This document shows positions 34,101 to 40,949 of a stretch of DNA of 48,482 nt, one piece after another. Below the pieces are notes generated by a model, which saw only the letters and a program-made list of their open reading frames with translations, did not search any database and was not told the DNA's origin. This DNA is from Myxococcota bacterium (GTDB lineage: Bacteria > Myxococcota > JAJVIH01): assembly GCA_022072125.1 (NCBI GenBank), contig JAJVIH010000046.1, positions 1 through 48,482 of the forward strand, in the 5' to 3' direction. The position numbers and the translations under genes are program-made. Each line of letters begins with the position of its first letter. Position 1 is the stretch's first letter.

Positions 34101-34711
34101 AAGGTGCGGATGCGATCAATGTTGTCGCCGAACAGTTCGATGCGCAGCCCCGCGCCCAGGGTCGGCGGATACAGATCAATGATGCCGCCGCGCAGGCAGA
34201 AGGTTCCCGGGTCCTCCACCAGCGGCGCGCTGTGATAGCCCATCTCGACCAGGTGGGATGTGAACTGCTGGCGATCCAGTTCCGCCCCCAGCATGACGTA
34301 TCCGGTGTGTTGTTTCAGCACCGCGCGCGGGATGACCCGGCTCGCCATGACGCGGATGGGGGCCACCACGCAACGCACGGAGTCCGGGTTTTCGCTCAGC
34401 AGATGCAGCAGGCGGATGCGCGCGCGGATGTCGTTGCGATCGGCGGAGAGCCCCTGCCAGGGCAGGACGCTTTCTTCCGGCGCCACATGCACGCGCGGGG
34501 ACCAGCCGTGACCCAGGAAAAAGAGGAGTTCACTCCGCCAGACGGACGCCGCGGCGGTGTCGTTGACGAGAATGACCAGCGGACGGCCGGTCTGGCGGAG
34601 GATTTCCGCGGCCGCCCAGGCTGGACTGGACGCACGAAGGCCCCTCAGACGGAGCTTGCGCCCCTCCGTTCCCAGCGCATCCACCACTTGCTGCAACCGC
34701 CAGTGCGCCAT
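31145..34711 (-). CDS. mfd: transcription-repair coupling factor
   Basis: Displaces RNA polymerase stalled at DNA damage and recruits UvrA. The 1188-residue length matches the family. The N-terminal UvrB-homology region (about 1-350) is followed by the CarD-like RNA-polymerase-interaction domain (about 515-590; LETGDLVVHVKHGVGRYGG). The RecG-like translocase has Walker A GDVGYGKTE near 675, the DEEH box (LIIDEEHRFGV), a TATPIPRTMQM motif and the Q-L-R-G-R-V-G-R-S motif. The C-terminal UvrA-binding-masking domain comes last (VTALIPERYCPDIHERL). No ribosome binding site precedes the ATG, but a promoter ends 9 bp upstream, suggesting a leaderless mRNA. It heads the run ending in the uvrA-like gene. 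Confidence 0.97.
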   Translation of the reverse strand: MAHWRLQQVVDALGTEGRKLRLRGLRASSPAWAAAEILRQTGRPLVILVNDTAAASVWRSELLFFLGHGWSPRVHVAPEESVLPWQGLSADRNDIRARIRLLHLLSENPDSVRCVVAPIRVMASRVIPRAVLKQHTGYVMLGAELDRQQFTSHLVEMGYHSAPLVEDPGTFCLRGGIIDLYPPTLGAGLRIELFGDNIDRIRTFDPKSQRTLDTLEEAWIPPMRDIVMDGALTGAAIERINARAAELDLSSRVVREVVTDLRQRRHAIGGEALFPAFYPDAPAFAEYLEPLKDALWWVCQPRLLERQLIRLQEECEHERASPAARGRIHFDPAGYFVPVQELMDRLAPRAAVEQADAESASSSAVTGEGTPFWPFQRMEEAECDVQPLTGLREKIVAQPEGEMLAPVIALAGQHRRTGAAVVIGCESRGRAMRLYDMLAHYRFQARRVEPQGDIQSPLDIPDTQMRSAPATIWSGGTAQGFYWPGERISFIGEEDIFGAAARRAEDQREIRKGFIPTLRELETGDLVVHVKHGVGRYGGLIKLAVQGVENDFLLLNYKGDDRLYVPVASLSLLRKFTGGGEGTGLDKLGGQTWEKRVSKVYDHLLEMAADLLRLYALRQTREGFHFSPPDTLFEAFEAEFEHEETPDQLKAIQDVIQDMASPKPMDRLICGDVGYGKTEVAMRAAFKAVLDRKQVAVLAPTTILAQQHFNSFLRRMKNFPVRLESLSRFRSDAEAREIVERLAEGKIDIVIGTHRLLANDVRFKDLGLLIIDEEHRFGVQHKEKIRKLRAEVDVLTLSATPIPRTMQMAFSGIRDLSLIATPPADRLPVRTFISKFDPAVVRDAIERELGRGGQLYFVHNRIQSIGAMKQWLNKLLPSLRIGVAHGQMNPAELERVMVEFVNREYDLLLCTTLIESGLDIPAVNTIIINRAEYLGLAQLYQLRGRVGRSKERGYAWLLVKNLSSLTREAEMRLDAIAEHQELGAGFHIASRDLEIRGAGNVVGKDQSGHVAAVGFDLYNELLARAIRQLRGEGQAAEVDPEVSIPVTALIPERYCPDIHERLGYYQRMSSAASLREIEDIWDELADRYGAPPNETRNLRDVSMIKVLLREMGVRELSVRGPRTVIALGEKGALRPEGLVRYVNDARNGASLTPKMDLGFPTPFPGEPEKMLSGLIDRLRGLAAHASSP

Positions 34712-34720
34712 GGCGGCGGC

Positions 34721-34750
34721 GTCTTAGCATGGGGCCGGAAGGCCGGGCAA
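34721..34750 (-). promoter_or_regulatory. putative promoter for mfd (leaderless)
   Basis: On the minus strand TTGCCC (34750-34745) and TAAGAC (34726-34721) are 18 bp apart. The -10 ends 9 bp before the mfd ATG, so the transcript would start within a few bases of the start codon. It lies between the terminator at 34758-34786 and the gene, which is consistent with mfd needing its own promoter. Confidence 0.45.
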
Positions 34751-34757
34751 ACGGCGA

Positions 34758-34786
34758 AATAAAAGGCGGCCCGCCTGGGGGCCGCC
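34758..34786 (-). terminator. intrinsic terminator between the 34889 lipoprotein gene and mfd
   Basis: GGCGGCCC (34765-34772) pairs with GGGCCGCC (34779-34786). On the minus strand the hairpin is followed by TTTTATTT. It lies about 100 bp after the stop of the lipoprotein gene at 34889. Confidence 0.75.
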
Positions 34787-34888
34787 ACACGCCCGTCCGG
34801 TTTCCCCCCGGGTCAAGGCGTTCTGTAAAACCATGCGCACGCTAACCCGGGGGATTGCGCCATGCAGTGACGGCGATCACACTCCCTG

Positions 34889-35374
34889 TCACAGCGGACG
34901 GGTGATGGTCAGATCGGACTCCATGCCTTCACCCCCCAGCGCGGGCTTGGTGCGAAACTCCATCACGGCGCGCGGGCGCTTCCAGCGCCAGGTTTCAATC
35001 GTTCCATACTCCTTCTTTTCCACCGCGCGTTCCCCTTCGCCCCATTTGGCCCGCGCCATTTCCACGAATTTTTCCGGGGAGGCGTCCTTGCGCAGCAGCA
35101 GGACCAGTTTGGTCAGGGAGCGGGAGTCGTCGAAGGTGTAGATCACGCTGGCGAACCAGGGGTCGCCGGCGATGGTTTCCGCCAGCTTGTCTCCCCGTTC
35201 GGTGGTTTTTTCGGACTTCGCGAATTTGTGCTTGAGCAACACGCTCGACGCCGCTTCGCCAAAGTCCACATCGGCGACCGGCTCCGGCAGATCGGGGTTG
35301 CCGCGCTGGCAGCCCGTGAACAGCACGAACACCATGCCCCATGCCCACCCGCGGATTCCTGATTCGCCCGCCAT
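34889..35374 (-). CDS. putative lipoprotein of unknown function
   Basis: A 161-residue protein. The ATG at 35374 has GGAGG six bases upstream and gives a signal sequence ending LFTGC (Cys22), a slightly unusual lipobox with Phe at -3. The mature part is small and charged, with conserved-looking strands (WFASVIYTFDDSRSLTKLVLLLR and ETWRWKRPRAVMEF) but no motif I recognise. It has a clear terminator and is divergent from the Cys-rich lipoprotein at 35442; the two starts are 67 bp apart and may share regulation. Function unknown. Confidence 0.7.
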   Translation of the reverse strand: MAGESGIRGWAWGMVFVLFTGCQRGNPDLPEPVADVDFGEAASSVLLKHKFAKSEKTTERGDKLAETIAGDPWFASVIYTFDDSRSLTKLVLLLRKDASPEKFVEMARAKWGEGERAVEKKEYGTIETWRWKRPRAVMEFRTKPALGGEGMESDLTITRPL

Positions 35375-35402
35375 GACCCCTCCGTTTGTTGTCCGCCTCT
35401 GT

Positions 35403-35432
35403 TTGCACGCGATCCACAGCACGGCCTATAAA
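35403..35432 (+). promoter_or_regulatory. promoter for the 35442 lipoprotein gene (leaderless)
   Basis: TTGCAC (35403-35408) and TATAAA (35427-35432) are 18 bp apart. The -10 ends 9 bp before the ATG at 35442, and that ATG has no ribosome binding site, so the message is probably leaderless. Confidence 0.5.
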
Positions 35433-35441
35433 TCCAGCAAG

Positions 35442-35888
35442 ATGATCCGCCCGTCAACTTCGGTTCCCGCCCTGTGTCTCCTCGTGATCGCCTGCCTGAC
35501 CGCGTGCAGCGAAAAAAAGCCCCCGGCTCCGGTGATCGTCTTCGAGCCGCCGCCCGCCGCCCCCGCCGCGGATGCGGGCGCCGCCGCGACGCCCACCGCC
35601 CCGGATGCTTCTCTTCCCGATGTGGGCCCCCAGCCCGCCGTGGGTGAGGGCATCCTGGCCTGCGACGCCTTCAAAAAATGCATGTGCGAGATTATCGAAG
35701 ACAAAAACCAGTGCCCGCTCGACCGGAATTTCAGCGTGGTGACCTGCGCCCGCGATCCGGCGAGTTGCTATTGGACCTGCCGCGACGCGGTCGAGCGCGT
35801 TCAGAAAGACCGCGAGCAATGCCTGGACCTGGAAATCCCCGAACCGGGCTCCCTCACGGGCTCCAGCGACGGCGGCGGGGGGGACTGA
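35442..35888 (+). CDS. small Cys-rich lipoprotein
   Basis: A 148-residue lipoprotein with lipobox LTAC (Cys22). A Pro/Ala-rich tether (about 27-65) leads to a compact domain (about 70-132) with eight cysteines, probably four disulfides. Spacing begins A-C-D-A-F-K-K-C-M-C, and the later cysteines occur in Q-C-P, T-C-A, S-C-Y, T-C-R and Q-C-L. It ends in a Ser/Gly/Asp tail. I do not recognise the domain. Longer in-frame starts exist upstream but would run through the divergent lipoprotein gene and its signal sequence. Its stop faces the transketolase stop 15 bp away. Confidence 0.7.
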   Translation: MIRPSTSVPALCLLVIACLTACSEKKPPAPVIVFEPPPAAPAADAGAAATPTAPDASLPDVGPQPAVGEGILACDAFKKCMCEIIEDKNQCPLDRNFSVVTCARDPASCYWTCRDAVERVQKDREQCLDLEIPEPGSLTGSSDGGGGD

Positions 35889-35903
35889 GCAGCCGGGCGG
35901 AAC

Positions 35904-37844
35904 TCAACCCAGCAATTTGATGGCGGCGTTGGCCAGATCGGCGGGGCTCAGGCCCTGTTCGGCGAACAACTCGTCCGGGACCCCCGAACTTCCGAAGCGC
36001 GTGACGCCCATTTTCAGGAAACGGGTGGAAATGCCGGCCTCCGCGAGCGCATTGGCGGTCAGGGCGCCCAGTCCGGTGTGGATATTGTGATCCTCGTACG
36101 TGATGATGGCGCGGGTTTCGCGCGCCGCCGCCAGCACGGCGCCGCGGTCGAGGGGAATCACCGAAGCCATGTTGATCACGCGGGCGTGAATCCCCTTGCC
36201 GCGCAGCAGTTTCCACGCCTCGAGCGCACGGCAGACCATGCAACCCATGGCGATGATGGCGACATCGCGGCCCTCGCGCAGCACATCGGCCTGGCCGGGA
36301 ACAAAGCGCCAGTCCCCGGCGTAGGCCGCGGCGCCGTTTTCCCGCGTCAGCACCGGAACCTTCGAGCGCCCCATGGCCAGAATTTCCGGGCGCGAACTGG
36401 ACGCCATATGCCGCACGGCGCGATCGGTCTGGTTGGGATCCGCCGGAACGAACAGGTGGAAATCCAGCATGCCGGAAGCCAGGCCCACATAATCAATATT
36501 CTGGTGGGTGGGGCCATCCTCGCCCACATCCAGCCCCACATGGGTCATGCATACCTTGAGCCGGGCGCCGTTGATGGCGTTCAGCCGCTGCTGGTTGTAC
36601 GACTCGGCGATGGCGAACACCCCGAAGGTGGAGAAAAACACCGCGTGTCCTTCCCGGGAAAGAGCGCCCGCGCAGACGGCGGTATGGTGTTCCTGGATGC
36701 CCGCCTCGTAGAAGGCCGCGGGGGAGGTTTTCTCGAAAGCGTCCATTTTGACGCTGCCCTGCAGGTCGCAGGAAAAGCCAATCACGCGCGGGGGAACGCC
36801 GGGCAGGTTGTTGAGCCGGGCCAGATCATCCAGCGCGGCGCCATAGGCGGAACGGCAGTCAGTGGAAGCGCTGGCGTCATAGTCTCGCGGCGTTCCGGGG
36901 TTCAACACCGCCGCCGGGGCCTCGAAATAATGGTGTTCGCGCGGGGATGGCTTGTGCTGTTTGCGCTGCTCCGCGAGTTTCGCCAAGCGGTTTTCCACGC
37001 CGAGGTGGGCGAAGGCTTCCGCCGCCTGCTCGTGAGAAGCCGCCGAACCGTGGAATTTGGCCTTGTTCTCCATGAAGGGCACGCCCTTGCCCATCACGGT
37101 CCGCGCCAGCACGGCGGTGGGCGCCGATCCCGCCGGAACCGTCAACGCCCGCCGCAACGCCCGGTGGAGTTCCGGCAGATCATGGCCATCGGTTTCGATG
37201 ACGTTCCAGCCGTCGCCGCGCCAGTTGGCGGCGATATCCTGCGGCATGATTTTCGAGGTCTCGCCGCCAATCTGCAGGCCGTTGACATCCACCACCGCGC
37301 ACAGGTTGTGCAGGCCGTATTTGACGGCGAACCGCCGCGCCTCGCCGATCTGCCCCTTCTGCTGCTCGCCGTCTCCCATGCACACGATGGCGCGCGCGCC
37401 GCCGCCGCGCAGCCTGGACGCCAGCGCCATGCCGCAGCCCGCCGACAACCCCTGCCCGAGGTTGCCGGTGGACCATTCCACGCCCGGAACCACGCTCTCC
37501 ACATGGCCGGAAAACAGCGCGCCCGCGCGGCGGAACTCCACCACCATCCGCGTGGGATCAAAATACCCGGCGTCCGCCAGCACCGCGTAAACGCCAGGGC
37601 TGACATGGCCGTGGGAGATCACGATGCGATCCCGATCCATCCGCCGGGGATTGGCGGGGTCGTGATTGGCCATCGCGTAGATCAGCATCAGGAAATCAAG
37701 GCTGGACAGGGAGCCGCCGGGGTGGCCGCTGCCCGCCAGCGTGGTGCATTCGATGATCCACTGCGCGCACCGGCGGCGTGTGGCGGCCAGTTCTTCCAGA
37801 TCACGGGAATTCAGGGTCTCCTGCGTCAGGGGAATGCGCAGCAT
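35904..37844 (-). CDS. tkt: transketolase
   Basis: Thiamine-diphosphate enzyme moving two-carbon units between sugar phosphates in the pentose phosphate pathway. The 646 residues hold both halves in one chain. The N-terminal TPP domain has GSGHPGGSLS near 40 and the metal motif GDGEQQKGQIGEA near 153. The pyrimidine domain has catalytic Glu in FYEAGIQEHH and the HVGLDVGEDGPTHQNIDY loop, and the C-terminal domain ends with TRFGSSGVPDELF. The pyrimidine and C-terminal parts look closer to the split (two-subunit) archaeal/DXS-like type than to E. coli TktA, an impression to be tested by phylogeny. ATG at 37844 has GAGGAA upstream; a promoter is at 37880-37908. Confidence 0.93.
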   Translation of the reverse strand: MLRIPLTQETLNSRDLEELAATRRRCAQWIIECTTLAGSGHPGGSLSSLDFLMLIYAMANHDPANPRRMDRDRIVISHGHVSPGVYAVLADAGYFDPTRMVVEFRRAGALFSGHVESVVPGVEWSTGNLGQGLSAGCGMALASRLRGGGARAIVCMGDGEQQKGQIGEARRFAVKYGLHNLCAVVDVNGLQIGGETSKIMPQDIAANWRGDGWNVIETDGHDLPELHRALRRALTVPAGSAPTAVLARTVMGKGVPFMENKAKFHGSAASHEQAAEAFAHLGVENRLAKLAEQRKQHKPSPREHHYFEAPAAVLNPGTPRDYDASASTDCRSAYGAALDDLARLNNLPGVPPRVIGFSCDLQGSVKMDAFEKTSPAAFYEAGIQEHHTAVCAGALSREGHAVFFSTFGVFAIAESYNQQRLNAINGARLKVCMTHVGLDVGEDGPTHQNIDYVGLASGMLDFHLFVPADPNQTDRAVRHMASSSRPEILAMGRSKVPVLTRENGAAAYAGDWRFVPGQADVLREGRDVAIIAMGCMVCRALEAWKLLRGKGIHARVINMASVIPLDRGAVLAAARETRAIITYEDHNIHTGLGALTANALAEAGISTRFLKMGVTRFGSSGVPDELFAEQGLSPADLANAAIKLLG

Positions 37845-37879
37845 GGTTCCTCGCCATGTTAAGGTTGTAAAACGGGCGC

Positions 37880-37908
37880 ACCATAGCAAGCCGTCCCCGC
37901 CCCGGCAA
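37880..37908 (-). promoter_or_regulatory. sigma-70-type promoter for transketolase
   Basis: On the minus strand TTGCCG (37908-37903) and TATGGT (37885-37880) are exactly 17 bp apart. Transcription would start near 37873, about 29 nt before the ATG, with the ribosome binding site inside the leader. Confidence 0.5.
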
Positions 37909-38074
37909 TCGCCGCCTGGCGCCCCCATCGCTCCGGAGTTGAATCCATGGCTGATATATTGCGCCGCCCGTATCCATTGCACCGGAGACACCGGCGGAAA
38001 GGCGCGGGTTCCCAGAGGGCGAACCATTGACGCCGGTGATCCGGCCCGGGCGCGCCTGACCCTATCCGCCTGGA

Positions 38075-39535
38075 TCACCCGATCACGCTCACGCGCAAGG
38101 TGACTTCTCCCAGGCGGATTTCATAGCCGTCCCGCAGCACCGCGCCCTTCTCCGGCGGAACCTGCTGGCCGTTCACCTCGATGCCATTGACGCTGCCCTT
38201 GTCCACCACCGCGAATTTGCCTTCCTTGTACTCCAGCGTCGCATGTTTGCGGGACACGCTGTCGTGCGGCAGACAGACCTCGCATTCCGGGGCGCGGCCA
38301 ATAATGACCGGCAAATCCTTGATGGCGAATTCCTTTGTTTCGCCCGCCGTGGGTCCGTTGACCACGGAGATTGTCAGCAACGCCAGCTTGCGGCGGGGCA
38401 GCGGCGGCGGTGCGCCGGTGTTGATGGCCCGCGTCCGGTCTTCATCCGCGATGGCCGGCATGGCGCCGTGGGATTGCGGCCGCGGCGGATTCGGGACTTG
38501 GGGCGGCGGCGCCAGGTTCGAGTTGGACTGCGGGCGATCCATGGACCGGGGCTGAAGTTTGCCGCGCGGGCGGATGGGCGTCAGGTTGTCCCGCTGTTCC
38601 GGCGAGGGAATCTGCGGCGCGGTCGAGGGCCTGGTCTCCGGGGCGGGGCGCTGCCCCTGGGATGGCGGAGGCGGAGGCAGCATGGAGCGGCGTTTTTGCG
38701 GGCCGGCGTTGGGGTCCAGATCCGACCCCACCAGCCCTTCCAGACCCGGCAGGGCGCCGGCGGACTGGTAGTCGCTCCCCAAATCCCTGTTCAATCCATC
38801 CGCGGCGTCCACGGTATTGGGCTGGTAGCTGTGCCCGTAACCGCCTTTGGAGATGTTGGGATCGAGAGATATCCCGGGATCGGCGGAAGGCAGGGGGATT
38901 GAACGGACGGGGCGGTACTTCATGGCCGGCGGGGTGGAAATTCCGCCGGTTTTTTTTCCGCCGGAAATATCCTCAAACCCCTTGAGCCGGTGATGATCAA
39001 TGTAGGTGAACTGCCGCAACAGGACATGCAGGGCCACCCCGATCGCCGTCATCCCCGCCAGCACGATGAGGTTGTCTGAACGCCCGACCCCAATCAACAA
39101 CAACACCGCGCCGGCGAAGGGCGCGAACAGAAATTCAATGGTAAACGCGAGGAAAGTCCCCAGCGCGGCGCCGACCACGAACAGGACAATCGCCGATCCC
39201 GGCTGCTCGATGGGCATCCAGTAGGGGAACAGCACGCCCAGCATCAGCGCGAGAATGAACTGGGGCGCATAATGCCAGACAAAGCCGGTGGCGCCGGCGG
39301 CGAGCGCCCACGCGGCGATCAGGATCACCCCCTGCGGCGGTCCGTCGAGAACCTGGGCCGCCGCCGCCTCCATCACCCTGCAATTCAGGATGACGAATGG
39401 AAGCACCCCGAATACCCGGTAGCCCCAATATCCGGCGATCAGCCAGGCGCCGCCCAGAACGGTGAGCGCCAGCGCGACCCCGGCAGGCAGCCTCAGCGCG
39501 GCGTGGGTGAAGACTTCGACAAAGCTTGGCGGCAT
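38075..39535 (-). CDS. multi-spanning membrane protein with C-terminal FHA domain
   Basis: A 486-residue protein from the ATG at 39535. Residues ~10-185 contain about six to seven hydrophobic membrane segments. Residues ~205-395 form a long Pro/Ser/Gln/Arg-rich linker with little predicted structure. The C-terminus (about 400-486) is an FHA phosphothreonine-binding domain with the diagnostic residues G-R in VIIGRAPEC, S-R-K-H in DSVSRKHATL and S-V-N-G in DKGSVNGIEV. I infer a membrane receptor that docks phosphorylated partners of a Ser/Thr kinase on its cytoplasmic side. No kinase gene is in the window. It is divergent from the MerR gene. Confidence 0.88.
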   Translation of the reverse strand: MPPSFVEVFTHAALRLPAGVALALTVLGGAWLIAGYWGYRVFGVLPFVILNCRVMEAAAAQVLDGPPQGVILIAAWALAAGATGFVWHYAPQFILALMLGVLFPYWMPIEQPGSAIVLFVVGAALGTFLAFTIEFLFAPFAGAVLLLIGVGRSDNLIVLAGMTAIGVALHVLLRQFTYIDHHRLKGFEDISGGKKTGGISTPPAMKYRPVRSIPLPSADPGISLDPNISKGGYGHSYQPNTVDAADGLNRDLGSDYQSAGALPGLEGLVGSDLDPNAGPQKRRSMLPPPPPSQGQRPAPETRPSTAPQIPSPEQRDNLTPIRPRGKLQPRSMDRPQSNSNLAPPPQVPNPPRPQSHGAMPAIADEDRTRAINTGAPPPLPRRKLALLTISVVNGPTAGETKEFAIKDLPVIIGRAPECEVCLPHDSVSRKHATLEYKEGKFAVVDKGSVNGIEVNGQQVPPEKGAVLRDGYEIRLGEVTLRVSVIG

Positions 39536-39591
39536 ACAGGCCCTTTTCCAGTACAAATCGCCATGGCGCAATTCACCGGGACACCTCAATC

Positions 39592-39660
39592 TTGTCAAAT
39601 CCGGACAATCCCAATAAAAAGGCGGTTGATAACCTCTATTTAATATAATACAGTTAATCT
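39592..39660. promoter_or_regulatory. AT-rich divergent promoter region of the FHA and MerR genes
   Basis: A visibly AT-rich island in otherwise GC-rich DNA. On the minus strand a consensus TTGACA (39598-39593) sits about 60 bp before the FHA gene, with only a weak -10 17 bp on. On the plus strand a perfect TATAAT (39644-39649) lies 38 bp before the MerR ATG; the nearest TTGATA (39626-39631) is only 12 bp away, so the -35 is unclear. MerR autoregulation here is plausible. Confidence 0.45.
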
Positions 39661-39687
39661 GTACATCCCGTTCACCTCTTCATTTGC

Positions 39688-40206
39688 ATGGACACGCTCT
39701 CTCCAGAGGAATTGTCGGCGCTTGAAAACGCCTATCCCGATGGGCTGACTTCGGCCCAGATCATTGATTTTTTCCAGGATCGCGGCGTGCGTCTCTCGGA
39801 AGCGACTTTCCGCAAATACGTCCAGCTTGGCCTGTTGCCCCGCTCGCGCCGGGTGGGCGCCAAGGGAAAGCACCGGGGCTCCCGCGGATTGTATCCCGCC
39901 GACACCATCCGCCGCATCCACGCCATCAAGGGAATGATGGAACTGGATCTGACCCTGGAGCAGATCCAGCGCAGCTTCTTCGGGTTCAAGAACCGTATCG
40001 AAGCCATGGCCCGCGAGACCTCCGAAATCATCTCGGAGTTCGAGGACGAAATCCGCCGCCGCGAGTTCCGCGGACAGGAAGCGGAGCGGATGTCCGCCGA
40101 ATTGCAGGATATCCGCGAACAGGCCAACCGGCTCATTGACCGCATCGAACGGACGGGCAGCCGCATTGTCGCGGGCCCGCGGCCGGGCGGCGGCGAATCG
40201 CCGTAG
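39688..40206 (+). CDS. MerR-family transcriptional regulator
   Basis: A 172-residue DNA-binding protein. The N-terminal winged helix (about 18-90) has helix-turn-helix GLTSAQIIDFFQDRGVRLSEATFRKYVQLGLLP and a wing followed by LYPADTIRRIHAIKGMM, the usual MerR layout. It is followed by a long coiled-coil helix (about 95-160; LTLEQIQRSFFGFKNRIEAMARE) for dimerisation. There is no C-terminal Cys or effector domain, so the inducer cannot be predicted. The next three genes lie on the same strand with small gaps and may be co-transcribed with it. Members with this architecture occur in myxobacterial regulatory regions, but I cannot name an orthologue. Confidence 0.88.
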   Translation: MDTLSPEELSALENAYPDGLTSAQIIDFFQDRGVRLSEATFRKYVQLGLLPRSRRVGAKGKHRGSRGLYPADTIRRIHAIKGMMELDLTLEQIQRSFFGFKNRIEAMARETSEIISEFEDEIRRREFRGQEAERMSAELQDIREQANRLIDRIERTGSRIVAGPRPGGGESP

Positions 40207-40227
40207 CGTGAGACGGATGAGGGGTTC

Positions 40228-40497
40228 ATGAACGATATGCGTGAAAAAAACCGTATATCATCCGTGCGTCCCATGGCGGTCTGGACGCCGCGGCGCGAAA
40301 TTCTGTCCCGGGACGAGGAAATGCTTTGCCTGCTGGCCGTCGAATACGGCCTGCTGGATGGCGGAGCGGGGCTGACTGGCGGAGCGGAGATATTCTTCCG
40401 CCGTTTCTGGTTTCACATGGAAATCACCCGGCTGCGCGAAACCACCATTGGCGGACCAGAACCACATTATTTCCAGCTTGGAGAACACGAATCGTGA
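40228..40497 (+). CDS. small hypothetical protein
   Basis: An 89-residue open frame 21 bp after the merR stop, with GAGGGG a few bases upstream of the ATG. The protein has no signal peptide or recognised motif; the C-terminal half is rich in aromatic residues and Glu. It ends 32 bp before the sigma-like gene and fits neatly into the same run, which supports it being real. Without homologues it remains uncertain; it could be a non-coding spacer. Confidence 0.4.
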   Translation: MNDMREKNRISSVRPMAVWTPRREILSRDEEMLCLLAVEYGLLDGGAGLTGGAEIFFRRFWFHMEITRLRETTIGGPEPHYFQLGEHES

Positions 40498-40529
40498 ACC
40501 CACTGGACACGATCGAGGGAGGGCGAAAC

Positions 40530-40949
40530 ATGAGCGAACACCGTAAAAAAGGCCGGCGGCGATCCAAAACCATCTCCTGCAAGAGCCGTCCGCGCGAGGG
40601 CATTCTGTCCGAGGAAGACCGGAATGTGCTGGGGCAGATGGAGGAGGCCCGTCCCAAGCGCCGCGACGACTGCCGCGCCATGCCCCGGCCCTGTCTGTTC
40701 GTCTCGTGCAAGCACCACCTGTATCTGGATGTGAACCCCATCACCGGCTCCATCAAGATCAACTTCCCCGACAAGGAGCCCTGGGAGCTGGAGGAAACCT
40801 GCGCCCTGGACGTGGCGGATCGCGGCGGCATCACGCTGGAGGAGGTGGGGCAGATCCTCAACCTCACCCGCGAACGCATCCGCCAGGTGGAAGTGACCGG
40901 CCTGAAAAAGCTCAACTCGATCAGCGACGAAGCAGGCCTGAGCGATTGA
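40530..40949 (+). CDS. orphan sigma-70 region-4-like DNA-binding protein with Cys cluster
   Basis: A 139-residue protein with GGGAGGG before the ATG. Residues ~101-127 ([21 protein letters not shown]) match sigma-70 region 4.2, the -35-recognising helix-turn-helix, but there is no region 2 or 3, so it cannot be a complete sigma factor. Ahead of it, C48, C55 and C60 followed by K-H-H, then C91, form a possible metal site (C-x6-C-x4-C-K-H-H). The N-terminus is Lys/Arg-rich. I recall similar small proteins in deltaproteobacterial genomes annotated only as sigma-like helix-turn-helix proteins. It may act by touching the RNA polymerase beta flap or as a DNA-binding regulator. The next gene overlaps its stop. 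Confidence 0.85.
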   Translation: MSEHRKKGRRRSKTISCKSRPREGILSEEDRNVLGQMEEARPKRRDDCRAMPRPCLFVSCKHHLYLDVNPITGSIKINFPDKEPWELEETCALDVADRGGITLEEVGQILNLTRERIRQVEVTGLKKLNSISDEAGLSD

